A DNA stretch of 64,000 nt, taken from positions 46,828 to 110,827 of the forward strand of contig CAXAHJ010000002.1 in the NCBI GenBank assembly GCA_963968595.1. Reading direction: 5' to 3'. Of this stretch, positions 8,230-17,433 are shown one piece after another. Both the position numbers and the translations under genes were made by a program. Source of the stretch: GCA-2730975 sp937893275. GTDB taxonomy: Bacteria > Verrucomicrobiota > Verrucomicrobiia > Opitutales > Seribacteraceae. Positions within the stretch are counted from its first letter, which is position 1. Every line of letters begins with the position of its first letter. Below the pieces are notes generated by a model, which was not told the DNA's origin, ran no database searches, and was given only the letters and a program-made list of their open reading frames with translations.

Positions 8230-9105
8230 AAGTTAATCCTCCTAACTTTTTCAACTAGCTTCCTCTGGATTGCATCAGCATCAGCCAAGGATGGAAAAGT
8301 CGGCCCCACGATCAAGGGAGTCGAGCACATGGTCTACAAGGAAGCGAGTAGATCGAAGTTGGTTCTGAATGTGTTTTATCCCGAGGGGCATGATGCGAAG
8401 AAGGACAAGCGGCCCGCGATCGTATTCTTCTTCGGTGGCGGTTGGAGTGGCGGCAACCCCGCCCAGTTCGCGCCGCATTGTGAATACCTCGCTTCTCGTG
8501 GCATGGTCGCCATGAGCGCCGATTATCGGGTGAGATCCCGACAAGGCACGCCACCCTTCGAGTGCGTGAAGGACGGAAAGTCGGCCGTTCGCTGGATTCG
8601 CCAAAACGCGACGAAACTGGGGATCGATCCGGAACGTCTGGCCGCGGGCGGAGGTTCCGCCGGCGGTCACGTGGCCGCGGCCACGGCCACGGTGCCAGGA
8701 CTGGAGGAGGAGGGCGAAGACCTTTCGGTATCTTCCAAGCCTAGTGCTCTTGTTCTCTTTAATCCCGTATATGACAACGGACCCAAAGGCTATGGTCACT
8801 CCCGAGTGGCTGAGCGCTACAAGGAGATTTCCCCCATCCACAACATCCGCAAGGGTACGCCACCGGCCATCGTGTTCCTCGGCGACAAAGACAGCTTGAT
8901 CCCCGTCTCCACGGCGGAGAAATACAAGGCCCTCATGGAGAAAGCGGGGAGCAGATCGGACCTACACGTCTACGCCGGCCAACCACACGGATTCTTCAAC
9001 AAGGGAAAAAAGGGAAATTATTATGAGAAAACGGTTCTGGAAATGGACAAGTTCCTAATATCTCTGGGCTGGTTGAAGGGCAAGCCGACGATAAAGGTCC
9101 CGTGA
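8221..9105 (+). CDS. Exported alpha/beta hydrolase (acetyl-esterase-like)
   Basis: A 294-residue protein with a signal peptide (residues 1 to about 22, SASAKDG). The oxyanion-hole segment FFFGGGWSGG and nucleophile elbow GGGSAGGH (GxSxG, Ser near residue 147) define a carbohydrate-esterase/BD-FAE-like hydrolase. The acid Asp lies in FLGDKDSLIP and the catalytic His in GQPHGFFNKG. Such enzymes commonly deacetylate polysaccharides in the periplasm, which suits its position next to a sugar importer, but the substrate cannot be read from sequence. The mature product is about 30 kDa. Confidence 0.82.
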   Translation: MQSKLILLTFSTSFLWIASASAKDGKVGPTIKGVEHMVYKEASRSKLVLNVFYPEGHDAKKDKRPAIVFFFGGGWSGGNPAQFAPHCEYLASRGMVAMSADYRVRSRQGTPPFECVKDGKSAVRWIRQNATKLGIDPERLAAGGGSAGGHVAAATATVPGLEEEGEDLSVSSKPSALVLFNPVYDNGPKGYGHSRVAERYKEISPIHNIRKGTPPAIVFLGDKDSLIPVSTAEKYKALMEKAGSRSDLHVYAGQPHGFFNKGKKGNYYEKTVLEMDKFLISLGWLKGKPTIKVP

Positions 9106-9162
9106 CCCACTGGTTTCGTAAATAGCATACAGCTCCCACCAATGGTGAAGTTGCCTTTTCTT

Positions 9163-9267
9163 GTCATTGCAAGGAGCCACGCGACACGGCAATCCAGACG
9201 GCATCGCGAGAAACTGAAACGCTTGACTGGATTGCCGCGTCAGTCCTACGGTCTTCCTCGCAATGAC
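9163..9267. repeat. Palindromic dispersed repeat (GTCATTGC family)
   Basis: The ends are GTCATTGCAAGGAG (9163-9176) and TCCTCGCAATGAC (9255-9267), inverted copies of each other. Internally GGCAATCCAG (9188-9197) is matched by CTGGATTGCC (9227-9236). The whole 105-bp unit can fold into a long imperfect hairpin and has no coding frame. Related copies crowd 63620-64000. This looks like a small non-autonomous palindromic element lying between the esterase and SHD1 genes. Confidence 0.75.
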
Positions 9268-9349
9268 GCCTTAAGTAAGCACGAGCACCGCTCCCTTTGA
9301 GCACAACCATCGAAAGACTCTCCTCCCTTCCAAGCAAAATCCATAAACA

Positions 9350-10363
9350 ATGAACGCCACCAAGATTCTTTACTTGTCTCTTTTCTTCGCCACGTATGTC
9401 GTACTCGGACAGACCGACTTTTGTGAATGGACGAATGTCAGTGGCACGACCATAAAGGCAAAGTTCATCAGAGCGGATGCGGATACAGTTGCCCTTTTTA
9501 TGCAGGGCCGGAACTTCGTCGTTAAACTTTCAGACATCAAACCCGATTCGCAGGCTCTGGCTCGAAAACATTCAACCCCGGCGCCCGCCATTGAACCTAG
9601 GCCAGCGGCAAAAGAAAAGAAAAGCTTTCCGGAAATCAGAGTGATCAAGGCCGATTGGGGCGGGGCTTCCCTGCGCGACATCGGCAAGGTACTGAACTCA
9701 TCGGCAAGGCAACTTTGGCCTCATGCTTCGCAGGAACAATTGAAGCCCATCATAGTGGACCGTTCCCGCACGGGGCCCATCGTGTTGTTTCGTAGGGGGA
9801 ACGAGGGGCAGTACATTGTGAGGCTGGATACCCACAAGACTTTTTGGAGCCAGTACGCCTTTCAGTTTTCCCACGAATTTTGTCATATCATGTGCGGATA
9901 CAAGGCGGGGGACCAAAGCAACCAGTGGTTCGAGGAGAGCTTGTGCGAAACGGCATCCTTGTTTGCCATGAGGAGTATGCGCAAGGAATGGGAAGAGAAG
10001 CCGCCCTACCCCAACTGGAAGAGCTATGCACCGGCTCTAGAGAAATATGCGCAGGAACGCCTGGACTCGCACGCGTGGCCGGATTCGCTCACCGTGGTCG
10101 AGTGGTATGATCGCAACAAGGAGAAACTGAAGAAGAACCCGACCGATCGAGAAAAAAACACAACGATTGCTACGAAACTGCTTCCCTTGTTCGAGCAACG
10201 CCCGGAAAACTGGGGCGCCGTCGCTTTCCTGAATATCCACAAGACAAAGGCTTCTCGAAGTTTCTCTACCTATCTGGCGGATTGGAGAAGAGCCTGCAAG
10301 CTCGCCGAGGACAAAGAGTTCGTGGGGAAACTCGCCCGGATGTTCGGGGTCGAGAAAACCTGA
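9350..10363 (+). CDS. Exported SHD1-like / HExxH metallopeptidase-like protein
   Basis: A 337-residue protein with an N-terminal signal (about residues 1-21). Residues 25-65 (EWTNVSGTTIKAKFI, then VKLSDIKPDSQ) resemble the SHD1-type beta domain common at the N-terminus of PVC exported proteins. A Pro/Lys/Ala linker leads to a second domain containing SHEFCHIM near residues 180-187, an HExxH zinc site, and WFEESLCETAS about 20 residues later, which could supply the third zinc ligand of a gluzincin. The C-terminal 80 residues (LNIHKTKASRSFSTYL) resemble the helical end of such peptidases. I do not recognise a named family; peptidase activity is inferred from the motif. Confidence 0.68.
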   Translation: MNATKILYLSLFFATYVVLGQTDFCEWTNVSGTTIKAKFIRADADTVALFMQGRNFVVKLSDIKPDSQALARKHSTPAPAIEPRPAAKEKKSFPEIRVIKADWGGASLRDIGKVLNSSARQLWPHASQEQLKPIIVDRSRTGPIVLFRRGNEGQYIVRLDTHKTFWSQYAFQFSHEFCHIMCGYKAGDQSNQWFEESLCETASLFAMRSMRKEWEEKPPYPNWKSYAPALEKYAQERLDSHAWPDSLTVVEWYDRNKEKLKKNPTDREKNTTIATKLLPLFEQRPENWGAVAFLNIHKTKASRSFSTYLADWRRACKLAEDKEFVGKLARMFGVEKT

Positions 10364-10414
10364 AAATTTTCCAGTTCCCTCAAAATTAAGCCCCGAGAGC
10401 TAGGCTAAAATGCC

Positions 10415-11419
10415 TTAGCGGAACTCGCCGTTGTCGAATCGGATCCAGAACTGATCGGGGGGCATGAGGTCGCGACTTTGGTCGTCGAAACGAATACCGA
10501 TTTCGCGCAGTCCAAAAAGTTGACGGGCGACTTCAAGACCTTTCTCAATCTTTCCCGGTGTAAAGACCAGACGCGTCAAGGGTACGCCCTTGAGGGGGGT
10601 GAGGTCAGTTACGGGAGTCTCGGCAATGTGAAGGCGCTGAATGACGGGCAAGTTTCGGACAAAGGAGAGATCGGAAACCTGCGTGCGATGTAGGGTTAGG
10701 CTGACGATCGGTGCACCCGCCAAAGGCGCCAAGTCGGAAATAGGAGTTTCATTGAGCCAAAGTTGCCTTAACTTGGAACCGGTCAAGGCTGAGATGTCGG
10801 TCACTTTCGTTCCCAGCATATACAGATTTTCAACAGGCATGCCTTCCAGACCTTTTAGGGACTGAAGAGGCGATCCGTTCAAGCGAAGCTCCACGATGGG
10901 GGCCCCTTTCAGTGGCGAAAGGTCGGTCACCAGTGTGTTTTCCATGAACAAGTTTCGGAGGGGCATTCCCTTTAGGTGACGTATTTCCCGAACGGGGTTT
11001 CCGCTGATATCCATGCCGAACAGGCTCAATCCCTTTAGTGGAGAAAGGTCGCTCAAGTTGCAGTTCGGGAGTTCCGCGGCGACGATTTCTCCGTTTTCCT
11101 CATGAAACTTACCTTGGCCTTGGTAAGCCGGATTGGCCTTTCGAAGAATGGCTTGCAATTCGGTCACCTTAGGACTGGACAGTCCGCCCAAACCGGGAGG
11201 GACATCCGTAGGCGGCGGCGGAGGCGTAAAGTTAGGAGGCGGGGGCGGAACAGGCATTTTCCCGGATGCGGCGGGAGGCGTCTCGTTAACGGGAGCCTTT
11301 GCAGCCGAACTCTCGCTTGGTGTGGGCGGAGTCTCGTCCGCTTCTTTCTTTCCGCACCCGGCGGCCCAAAGTAGAGCCAGTGAGCAAAGGCAGCGGTTTG
11401 TTAGATTTAGAAAAGTCAC
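10415..11419 (-). CDS. Leucine-rich-repeat lipoprotein with proline-rich linker
   Basis: The N-terminus is a lipoprotein signal ending LLWAAGC; Cys should be lipidated. Residues 25-75 are a Pro/Thr-rich linker (PPPPPNFTPPPPPTD). From about 95 to 300 there are irregular leucine-rich repeats of about 22 residues with L..L.L..T.V.DLSPLKG.P units, as in PVC LRR proteins that present a curved binding surface. I chose GTG 11419 because it overlaps the previous stop (GTGA) and has GGAG upstream; an in-frame TTG at 11434 is possible. It is translationally coupled to the DUF1080 gene, suggesting the two surface proteins act together. Ligand unknown. Confidence 0.78.
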   Translation of the reverse strand: MTFLNLTNRCLCSLALLWAAGCGKKEADETPPTPSESSAAKAPVNETPPAASGKMPVPPPPPNFTPPPPPTDVPPGLGGLSSPKVTELQAILRKANPAYQGQGKFHEENGEIVAAELPNCNLSDLSPLKGLSLFGMDISGNPVREIRHLKGMPLRNLFMENTLVTDLSPLKGAPIVELRLNGSPLQSLKGLEGMPVENLYMLGTKVTDISALTGSKLRQLWLNETPISDLAPLAGAPIVSLTLHRTQVSDLSFVRNLPVIQRLHIAETPVTDLTPLKGVPLTRLVFTPGKIEKGLEVARQLFGLREIGIRFDDQSRDLMPPDQFWIRFDNGEFR

Positions 11420-12399
11420 TTCTTCTCCACCCAAACGTTGCGATAGCGTACGGGGTTACCATGATTCTGGAAGAAAACGGGCCCCGGTTCCGGGCCTTCT
11501 CTCATCGGGGAAGCAGTAGTGGCGTGGTCGCAGACGGTCTTGTCGTGGATCAGCACGCCGTTGTGCCGAACCGTCATGACGGCGTTTGCCGTCTTCTTGC
11601 CATCCTTAAACTTGGCTGCAGTGAAATCGACGTCATAGGTCTGCCATGTGAGCGGCGGGTAGCACATATTCAGAAGTGGAGCCTTGGTCGAGTATATGCC
11701 GCCGCACTCGTTGTGATTGCCGTCGAGGGCAAAGGAATCGAGCACTTGTACCTCGTAGCGCCCGTGGGCATAGAAACCGCTGTTCCCGCGACCTTGTCCA
11801 CGAGCCTTGGGCTTGTAGGGCGTGCGAAACTCAATGTGAATCTTGAAATCGCTGAATGTCTGCTTGCTTGTGCAACCCTGCATGAGAAGACCATCCTCGG
11901 TTTGACGCCCACCCTTCCACAGGTCGGTCCCATGCTTCTTGCCGTCGAAGAGGACGACGGCGCCCTTGGGTGGCTTGGCTCCAAGAGTAGGACTCTTTCG
12001 GACGACGCGTTTCAGTTCGCCGATCTTCTTGCCGTCGAGAGTCTCCACGGTCATCACCCCATCCCGAATAATGCCTTTGTGCTTGTCGTTAGCGAAAGTA
12101 ACCGAACCATCCGCCGCTTTGGAGCCTTTCACCATTTCCTCCTTGTTGAGGTTCCAACCGTCTCCGGGCAAACCACCGACGAACCCTCGGGAGGTAAACT
12201 GGCCATCGCCTAGAGCCACTACTTGGCAACCAAGCTTCTTCTCGCCCTCCTCTCCTTTTACCGTCCCCGTGTATTCTCCCTGTATGGCGTAGTCAGCATC
12301 GACTTTCGATGGATCGGCTGCATCCTCCTTTGAGGGAGCTGCATGCAGGTTAATGTAAAAGGCTAATGCCGGAATCAAGGAATAGCTTATGAATTTCAT
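11416..12399 (-). CDS. Exported DUF1080 (3-keto-disaccharide hydrolase-like) protein
   Basis: A 327-residue protein with a signal peptide (about 1-21, HAAPS). Residues 40-130 form an N-terminal beta region found in some PVC proteins. Residues about 145-327 carry DUF1080 landmarks: VVLFDGKKHGTDLWKGG, FSDFKIHIEFRTPY, RGNSGFYAHGRYEVQVLDS, GGIYSTKAP, WQTYDVDFTA and FFQNHGNPVRYRNVWV. DUF1080 has a concanavalin-like jelly roll and is linked to hydrolysis of 3-keto-glycosides. It heads a two-gene unit with the LRR lipoprotein. Periplasmic or surface carbohydrate processing is likely; the precise substrate is unknown. Confidence 0.86.
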   Translation of the reverse strand: MKFISYSLIPALAFYINLHAAPSKEDAADPSKVDADYAIQGEYTGTVKGEEGEKKLGCQVVALGDGQFTSRGFVGGLPGDGWNLNKEEMVKGSKAADGSVTFANDKHKGIIRDGVMTVETLDGKKIGELKRVVRKSPTLGAKPPKGAVVLFDGKKHGTDLWKGGRQTEDGLLMQGCTSKQTFSDFKIHIEFRTPYKPKARGQGRGNSGFYAHGRYEVQVLDSFALDGNHNECGGIYSTKAPLLNMCYPPLTWQTYDVDFTAAKFKDGKKTANAVMTVRHNGVLIHDKTVCDHATTASPMREGPEPGPVFFQNHGNPVRYRNVWVEKK

Positions 12400-12574
12400 G
12401 GAATCTTGATTAATTAGGGAGTTAATGAAACATTTTGAACAAACCTTGATTGGCGTTAAAACACCGTTAAAACAAGAGCTAAATACAACTTTGCTTTCTT
12501 TGTTTTTGGAGGATATTCAAAAAAAACTCACGTATTGTTTGACGAATGGCCCAAAGTGTTCTTAGTTTATTTAC

Positions 12575-13441
12575 ATGAAGTCTCTCTTTGCATTCGCGTT
12601 GTACGCCACCTCTTGTGCTATTTTGGTCGCCGCCAACCGTTCGAGTAAGCAAACACCTCGTCTGCCTCCCGCAATAGGAGGAGGGCAAACTGGCTTCATG
12701 GACATGAGTCGCTTGCCCACTGCAATTCAAATAAATGGCCGAGCCGTGCTCCCTCGAGGAGGCACCATCGAGAAATTGCTGGCCCAAGGTTATGTTCCAT
12801 CACCCACGAACCCGAACATTTTCGTCCCAAACCTAAACGACAAGAGATATAAGCCACACCGGAAATTCTACTACATGGCTCCTTTGGTTACTGGTGCGTC
12901 CGGAGATCTTTTGCCACTTGGCATGACGCCGAGGCAACCCTCTTTTCGAGATCCTTTCGCAGGTGTTGCCAATCCCTTGATACCCAAATATACGCCAGTT
13001 CCTGGAGCTGGGGTCAACCCTGGTGCGATCAATCCCAATGCCGTGCCCGGCGGTCCTTTTCTGCTCCCTCCCGGTGCACCCGGACTTGAAAATTCACCAT
13101 TTGCTCCCGGCATAGGAGCCCCAGGCCAAGTTGCTCCGGGGTTAGCGCCTCAGGTTGCTCCTCAAGCGCCTGGTCAACAACCCGCACCCGCAGCTGACCC
13201 GAATGATCCCTTCGCTAAGGAACCCACCGATCCGACCGGCAAAAAAATCAATCCTTTGTCACCGAATCTTCTTCCTGCAGATCAAGATCGTCTTCGCAGG
13301 CAGTTTCTCGACCGACAGCAGCAACGCCTTGAGAAAGAACGTGAAATTCGAGAATTGCAACGGCCTGTCCCCGCACCCGCACCAGCACCCGGGGCAGCCC
13401 AGCCCGCCCGAGGAATCGGAGCAGGACTCGGATTGGCTTGA
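12575..13441 (+). CDS. Proline/alanine/glycine-rich exported protein
   Basis: A 288-residue protein with a signal-like N-terminus (MKSLFAFALYATSCAILVAA). Residues 35-100 look folded (GTIEKLLAQGYVPSPTNPNIFV), and residues 130-215 are almost entirely Pro, Gly and Ala (GAPGLENSPFAPGIGAPG), probably disordered. A charged, potentially coiled segment follows (DQDRLRRQFLDRQQQRLEKE), then a Pro/Ala tail. It resembles a cell-envelope spacer more than an enzyme. I recognise no family. The gene is divergent from the DUF1080 gene, with 175 bp of AT-rich DNA between them. Confidence 0.62.
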   Translation: MKSLFAFALYATSCAILVAANRSSKQTPRLPPAIGGGQTGFMDMSRLPTAIQINGRAVLPRGGTIEKLLAQGYVPSPTNPNIFVPNLNDKRYKPHRKFYYMAPLVTGASGDLLPLGMTPRQPSFRDPFAGVANPLIPKYTPVPGAGVNPGAINPNAVPGGPFLLPPGAPGLENSPFAPGIGAPGQVAPGLAPQVAPQAPGQQPAPAADPNDPFAKEPTDPTGKKINPLSPNLLPADQDRLRRQFLDRQQQRLEKEREIRELQRPVPAPAPAPGAAQPARGIGAGLGLA

Positions 13442-13543
13442 CCCCTCAATATCTTCCAGTTTCAGTTGCCTGATTCCTGCCCTTCCCCACGTATTTTTCT
13501 CGTAGGCAGGTACTGCTTCTGCCTAGAGTAGCTGATTTCTTTT

Positions 13544-14356
13544 ATGAAATCTTGCGTAACTATATCTTTAGTCTCGGCGTTGCGGGGCGGCCCGTGGATT
13601 CTTTGGGACGATTTAAGTAAAAGCATCCGAAGCGCATCGGCGCTTGGATATGATTCCGTGGAGCTCTTCACAGAGGGACCCGAGGCGGGTAATCCGGGAG
13701 AACTGGAGTCCCTTCTAGAGGAAACCAACTTGACTCTTGGGGCAGTGGGCACCGGAGCGGGAAAGGTGTTGCGGGGACTCTCGTTGACCGACTCAAGCAA
13801 AGACATCCGAGATCAAGCACGTACTTTCATTGGAGAAATGATCGCTTTCGGGGCGCGATTCGGAGCTCCTGCAATCATAGGTTCGATGCAGGGCTCTCAT
13901 ACTGGCGATGTTTCTCGCGAAGAGGCCCTAGGTTGGCTTGCAGAGGCGCTAGAGGACTTGGGTGACATCTCGGCGGCGGCCGGCGTAAAGTTAATTTACG
14001 AACCCCTCAATCGGTATGAAACGAACCTGTTCAATCGTTTCACCGAAGCGGCAGACTTTCTGGATGGTCTTTCCACCAAGGGAGTCACTCTCTTGGCCGA
14101 CTTGTTTCACATGAACATTGAGGAAGCCAACATTTCCGCTACCTTGCGAGAAGGGGTTCGCCATCTCGGGCACGTTCATTTCGCCGATAGCAACCGGCGA
14201 CCAGTCGGGTGCGGTCACACGGATATGTGCCCTATTGCGGAAACCCTGAAAAGCCTAGGCTATGAGGGTTGTGTTTCCGCCGAGGCCTTCGCTTGGCCCG
14301 ATCCCGAAGCAGCAGCCAGGCAAACGATCGACTCCTACAGGAAATATTTCGGATAG
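13544..14356 (+). CDS. Sugar phosphate isomerase/epimerase (xylose isomerase-like TIM barrel)
   Basis: A 270-residue cytosolic TIM-barrel protein. The metal-site motifs of the AP-endonuclease-2/xylose-isomerase-like superfamily are present: Glu in LIYEPLNRYE (near 150), Asp and His in LLADLFHMNIEE, and HVHFADSNR near 210, with a final Glu in VSAEAFAWPD. Such enzymes interconvert keto-sugars (tagatose 3-epimerase, hydroxypyruvate isomerase and relatives). It precedes the sulfatase by 34 bp, suggesting an operon for sulfated-sugar breakdown, and resembles distantly the Tat-linked paralogue at 17430. No signal peptide is apparent. Confidence 0.8.
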   Translation: MKSCVTISLVSALRGGPWILWDDLSKSIRSASALGYDSVELFTEGPEAGNPGELESLLEETNLTLGAVGTGAGKVLRGLSLTDSSKDIRDQARTFIGEMIAFGARFGAPAIIGSMQGSHTGDVSREEALGWLAEALEDLGDISAAAGVKLIYEPLNRYETNLFNRFTEAADFLDGLSTKGVTLLADLFHMNIEEANISATLREGVRHLGHVHFADSNRRPVGCGHTDMCPIAETLKSLGYEGCVSAEAFAWPDPEAAARQTIDSYRKYFG

Positions 14357-14390
14357 ATCCAAACCAGCGTTTTCTAAAATTCGACCTTTC

Positions 14391-15821
14391 ATGTCCCAAC
14401 GCCCCAACATCGTTTTCTTATTCACCGACCAACAACGGCACGACACGATCGCCGCCTTGGGGCACCCGCACGTAATCTCCCCCAATCTGGACCGTCTAGT
14501 CAACGAGGGCGTGACTTTTACCCAATGCCACGTGACGGCGGCTTCCTGCGCTCCTTCCCGCGCCAGCTTGTTCACAGGACAATATCCTCACGTCACGGGA
14601 ATCTTGAAAAATGCCGACAGCTGGACCCGCAGTTGGGTCGAAAATTTAGCGGATGCCGGCTATTACTGCGCCAATGTCGGGAAAATGCATACTTGGCCCT
14701 TTACGACTCCTTGCGGTTTCCATGAGAGAATCGTAGTGGAAAACAAGGATCGTTTTTTAGAGGGGGCGGAATTCAAGGACGATTGGGAAAAATACGTCGA
14801 GGAACGTGGTTTTGAAAAACAAAAGCGAATCACCTATCGCAAACGAGACGACTACAGAGAGAGCCTTGGCGCCTTTCTTTGGGAACTACCCGAGGAAACT
14901 CATTCGGATTTCTTCGTGGCCGACCGCACCCTCCAATGGCTGGGCGAATACGAAGGCGAAAAGCCTTTCTTTCTCGAGGTCGGTTTTCCGGGACCACACC
15001 CCCCGTACGACCCTGTTCCCCGCTTTCTTGATCTCTACGAGGAGGCGGACATTCCTCTCGCCCCCGTAACGCAAGAGGACCTTGATGGTCAACCCCCTCC
15101 GTTCAAGGCTATGCGCGTGCACAACGCGGAGATTGATCACGACTCCGTCGTCCACATGCTTAACCCGACCGAGGAGCAGCGCCGAAGACAACGAGCCCAC
15201 TATCTGGCAAACGTTACCATGATCGATGAAAAGGTGGGCGCGATAATGAAGGCGTTGGAGGAAAAAGGTGAACTGGAAAACACCGTGATCGTGTTTGCCA
15301 GTGATCATGGCGACAACCTAACGGATCACGGACACAGCCAGAAGTGGACGATGTACGAGCAGATCACTCGAGTTCCCCTGATCGTTTATGCTCCGAGTCG
15401 TTTCAAGGGCGGGCGGAAGGTCGAGGATCTCGTACAGCTTATGGACCTCGGGCCTGCTATTCTCGAGCTAGCAGGCGCAACTTTGCCGAAAACCATTGAA
15501 GCCCGGAGCATTCTACCGGCCCTTGAAGAAGATTCTAGCTGGAAAGGTCGTGATTACCTATATGCCGAGCAAGCCAAGGACCTGATATTCACCGACTCCG
15601 AATTCATGACCATGATTCGGAGCAAGGACTGGAAGCTCGTTCACTTCATGGATGAACCGTTCGGGCAACTTTTCGATCTGGTTAATGATCCTGAGGAGTA
15701 CGTCAACCTATGGGATGATCCCAATCATTCGGATACCAAAGAAAGCTTGTTGAACAACCTGCGAGAATGGCGTATCCGAAGCCATTACAAGACCTCTGAA
15801 TGGGCGGACGATTGGCGCTGA
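14391..15821 (+). CDS. Sulfatase (formylglycine-type)
   Basis: A 476-residue arylsulfatase-family enzyme. The start at ATG 14391 gives MSQRPNIVFLFTDQQRHDT, placing the metal-binding Asp correctly; upstream in-frame starts lie inside the previous gene. The sulfatase signature SCAPSRASLFTGQYP near residue 55 has the CxPSR core, whose Cys is converted to formylglycine by a maturase encoded elsewhere. Further metal ligands are in FASDHGDNLTDHG. There is no signal peptide, so the enzyme may act in the cytoplasm on imported sulfated sugars, or the substrate may be a non-carbohydrate sulfate or phosphonate ester. The Nramp-like gene follows 40 bp downstream. Confidence 0.9.
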   Translation: MSQRPNIVFLFTDQQRHDTIAALGHPHVISPNLDRLVNEGVTFTQCHVTAASCAPSRASLFTGQYPHVTGILKNADSWTRSWVENLADAGYYCANVGKMHTWPFTTPCGFHERIVVENKDRFLEGAEFKDDWEKYVEERGFEKQKRITYRKRDDYRESLGAFLWELPEETHSDFFVADRTLQWLGEYEGEKPFFLEVGFPGPHPPYDPVPRFLDLYEEADIPLAPVTQEDLDGQPPPFKAMRVHNAEIDHDSVVHMLNPTEEQRRRQRAHYLANVTMIDEKVGAIMKALEEKGELENTVIVFASDHGDNLTDHGHSQKWTMYEQITRVPLIVYAPSRFKGGRKVEDLVQLMDLGPAILELAGATLPKTIEARSILPALEEDSSWKGRDYLYAEQAKDLIFTDSEFMTMIRSKDWKLVHFMDEPFGQLFDLVNDPEEYVNLWDDPNHSDTKESLLNNLREWRIRSHYKTSEWADDWR

Positions 15822-15861
15822 TTGATCGTTGACGCATTCATGAACTCGGAACAAAAGGCAA

Positions 15862-17433
15862 ATGATGAACGATACTGAAGCAGCTGGAAAGACCGATGTC
15901 CGGGATGCTCCGACTACCATGTTCGGCATCTTGCGCAACGTCGGGCCGGGTTTGATTCTCGCCGGTTCCATCGTTGGTTCGGGAGAACTGATCGCCACCA
16001 CGAGAACGGGAGCCGAGGCTCATTTCGACTTTCTTTGGCTCATAATAATCGGTTGCATCATCAAGGTGTTCGCCCAGATCGAGCTGGGGCGTTACGCAAT
16101 AACTAATGGGAAGACCACCTTGGCTGCTCTGAACGAGGTTCCCGGCCCTCGCCTTAGGTTTAGCATCGGTAACCGTCACGTGAATGCCAACTGGATATTG
16201 CTCTATTGGTTTGTCATGATGTTGGCTATTCTTGGGCAACAGGGCGGCATCGTGGGAGGAGTTGGGCAAGCGATGGCGATCAGCGTCCCCTTGACCGAGG
16301 AGGGCCAGACTTACAACGAGCATGTCGCCAAGAGAATCCAACTCGACGTAAGAAAAGCGGAGCTAAGAAATATTTCCGCTTCTGCGGCATCGGAAGAGCG
16401 ATCGAAACTTCGATCTGAAATAGCCGATGCCACGGACGAACTAGAGTCGGTAGGTGAAGTAGCCAAGGCCAAGGACCACATCTACTGGTCCCTAATCCTT
16501 ACGCTGGCGGCTATTTTCCTTCTCGTATGGGGCAAGTTTAGTTTCATCGAAAGGTTCTCCGTCTTTCTGGTGGCCAGTTTCACCGTAATCACGATCGCAA
16601 ACCTCTTTGCCCTTCAGAGCTATGACAAATGGGCGGTAACTGCGGAGGAATTTCGGCGTGGTCTCTCCTTTGGGTTTCCTGAAGGCAAGGATGGAACAAA
16701 TCCCTTGGTTACCGCCCTCGCCACCTTCGGTATAATCGGGGTGGGTGCTGCCGAACTACTCGCCTATCCCTACTGGTGCTTGGAGAAAGGCTATGGGAAA
16801 TACGTCGGCAAACGAGATGACTCCGATGCCTGGGCCAAGCGCGCAAAGGGTTGGATGAAGGTCATGCACTGGGACTCTTGGGGCGCCATGGTTGTTTACA
16901 CCTTTTGTACGATCGCTTTTTATTTGCTGGGTGCGGCAGTACTTGGGCGATCCAATCTCATTCCCGAGGGTTCGGAAATGATTCAGACCCTCTCCGCAAT
17001 GTACCAACCCGTTTTCGGGGATATCGCCCAGAGCATTTTTTTATTTGGCGCCTTCGCCGTGCTATTCTCCACTTTTTATATCGCCATCGCCGCCCAAGGT
17101 CGCTTGGCGGTGGACGTGACAAAAGTGTCGGGAGTTCTGGACTTGGATGAATCCGCTCGGCAACGCGGACTAAAATGGATGGGAGTCGTCCTGCCCATTT
17201 TGAGCGTGCTTTGTTATGTTTTTTTCCCAAAGCCTGTTGTTCTGGTCCTCATTTCCGGAACAATGCAGGCCATCATGCTGCCGATGATCGGATTTGCAGT
17301 TCTCTATTTTCGTTACAAACGTTACGACAAACGTCTCCAACCAAGTAAAACTTGGGATTTCTTTCTTTGGCTTTCCTTCGCCGGCTTCTTACTGGTCGGA
17401 GCTTATCAAACCTACGACAAATTGTTCAAATGA
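15862..17433 (+). CDS. Nramp-family transporter, atypical
   Basis: A 523-residue integral membrane protein with about 11-12 hydrophobic segments. TM1 reads NVGPGLILAGSIVGSGEL, recognisable as Nramp, but the canonical metal-binding DPGN is replaced by the GSGE region. In the TM6 region the usual MPH motif is replaced by GAAELLAYPYWCLEKG. A charged helical loop of about 60 residues (from RIQLDVRKAELRN, residues near 155-210) is inserted after TM4. Nramp proteins import divalent metals by proton coupling; with these ligands missing, the substrate here may be different. Its stop overlaps the next gene's start by 4 bp (ATGA). Confidence 0.8.
   Translation: MMNDTEAAGKTDVRDAPTTMFGILRNVGPGLILAGSIVGSGELIATTRTGAEAHFDFLWLIIIGCIIKVFAQIELGRYAITNGKTTLAALNEVPGPRLRFSIGNRHVNANWILLYWFVMMLAILGQQGGIVGGVGQAMAISVPLTEEGQTYNEHVAKRIQLDVRKAELRNISASAASEERSKLRSEIADATDELESVGEVAKAKDHIYWSLILTLAAIFLLVWGKFSFIERFSVFLVASFTVITIANLFALQSYDKWAVTAEEFRRGLSFGFPEGKDGTNPLVTALATFGIIGVGAAELLAYPYWCLEKGYGKYVGKRDDSDAWAKRAKGWMKVMHWDSWGAMVVYTFCTIAFYLLGAAVLGRSNLIPEGSEMIQTLSAMYQPVFGDIAQSIFLFGAFAVLFSTFYIAIAAQGRLAVDVTKVSGVLDLDESARQRGLKWMGVVLPILSVLCYVFFPKPVVLVLISGTMQAIMLPMIGFAVLYFRYKRYDKRLQPSKTWDFFLWLSFAGFLLVGAYQTYDKLFK

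Noticed and set aside
11299..12213. 304-codon + frame opposite the DUF1080 gene
   Set aside because: Antisense shadow of the DUF1080 gene; no recognisable motif, while the - strand frame has a signal peptide and clear DUF1080 landmarks.
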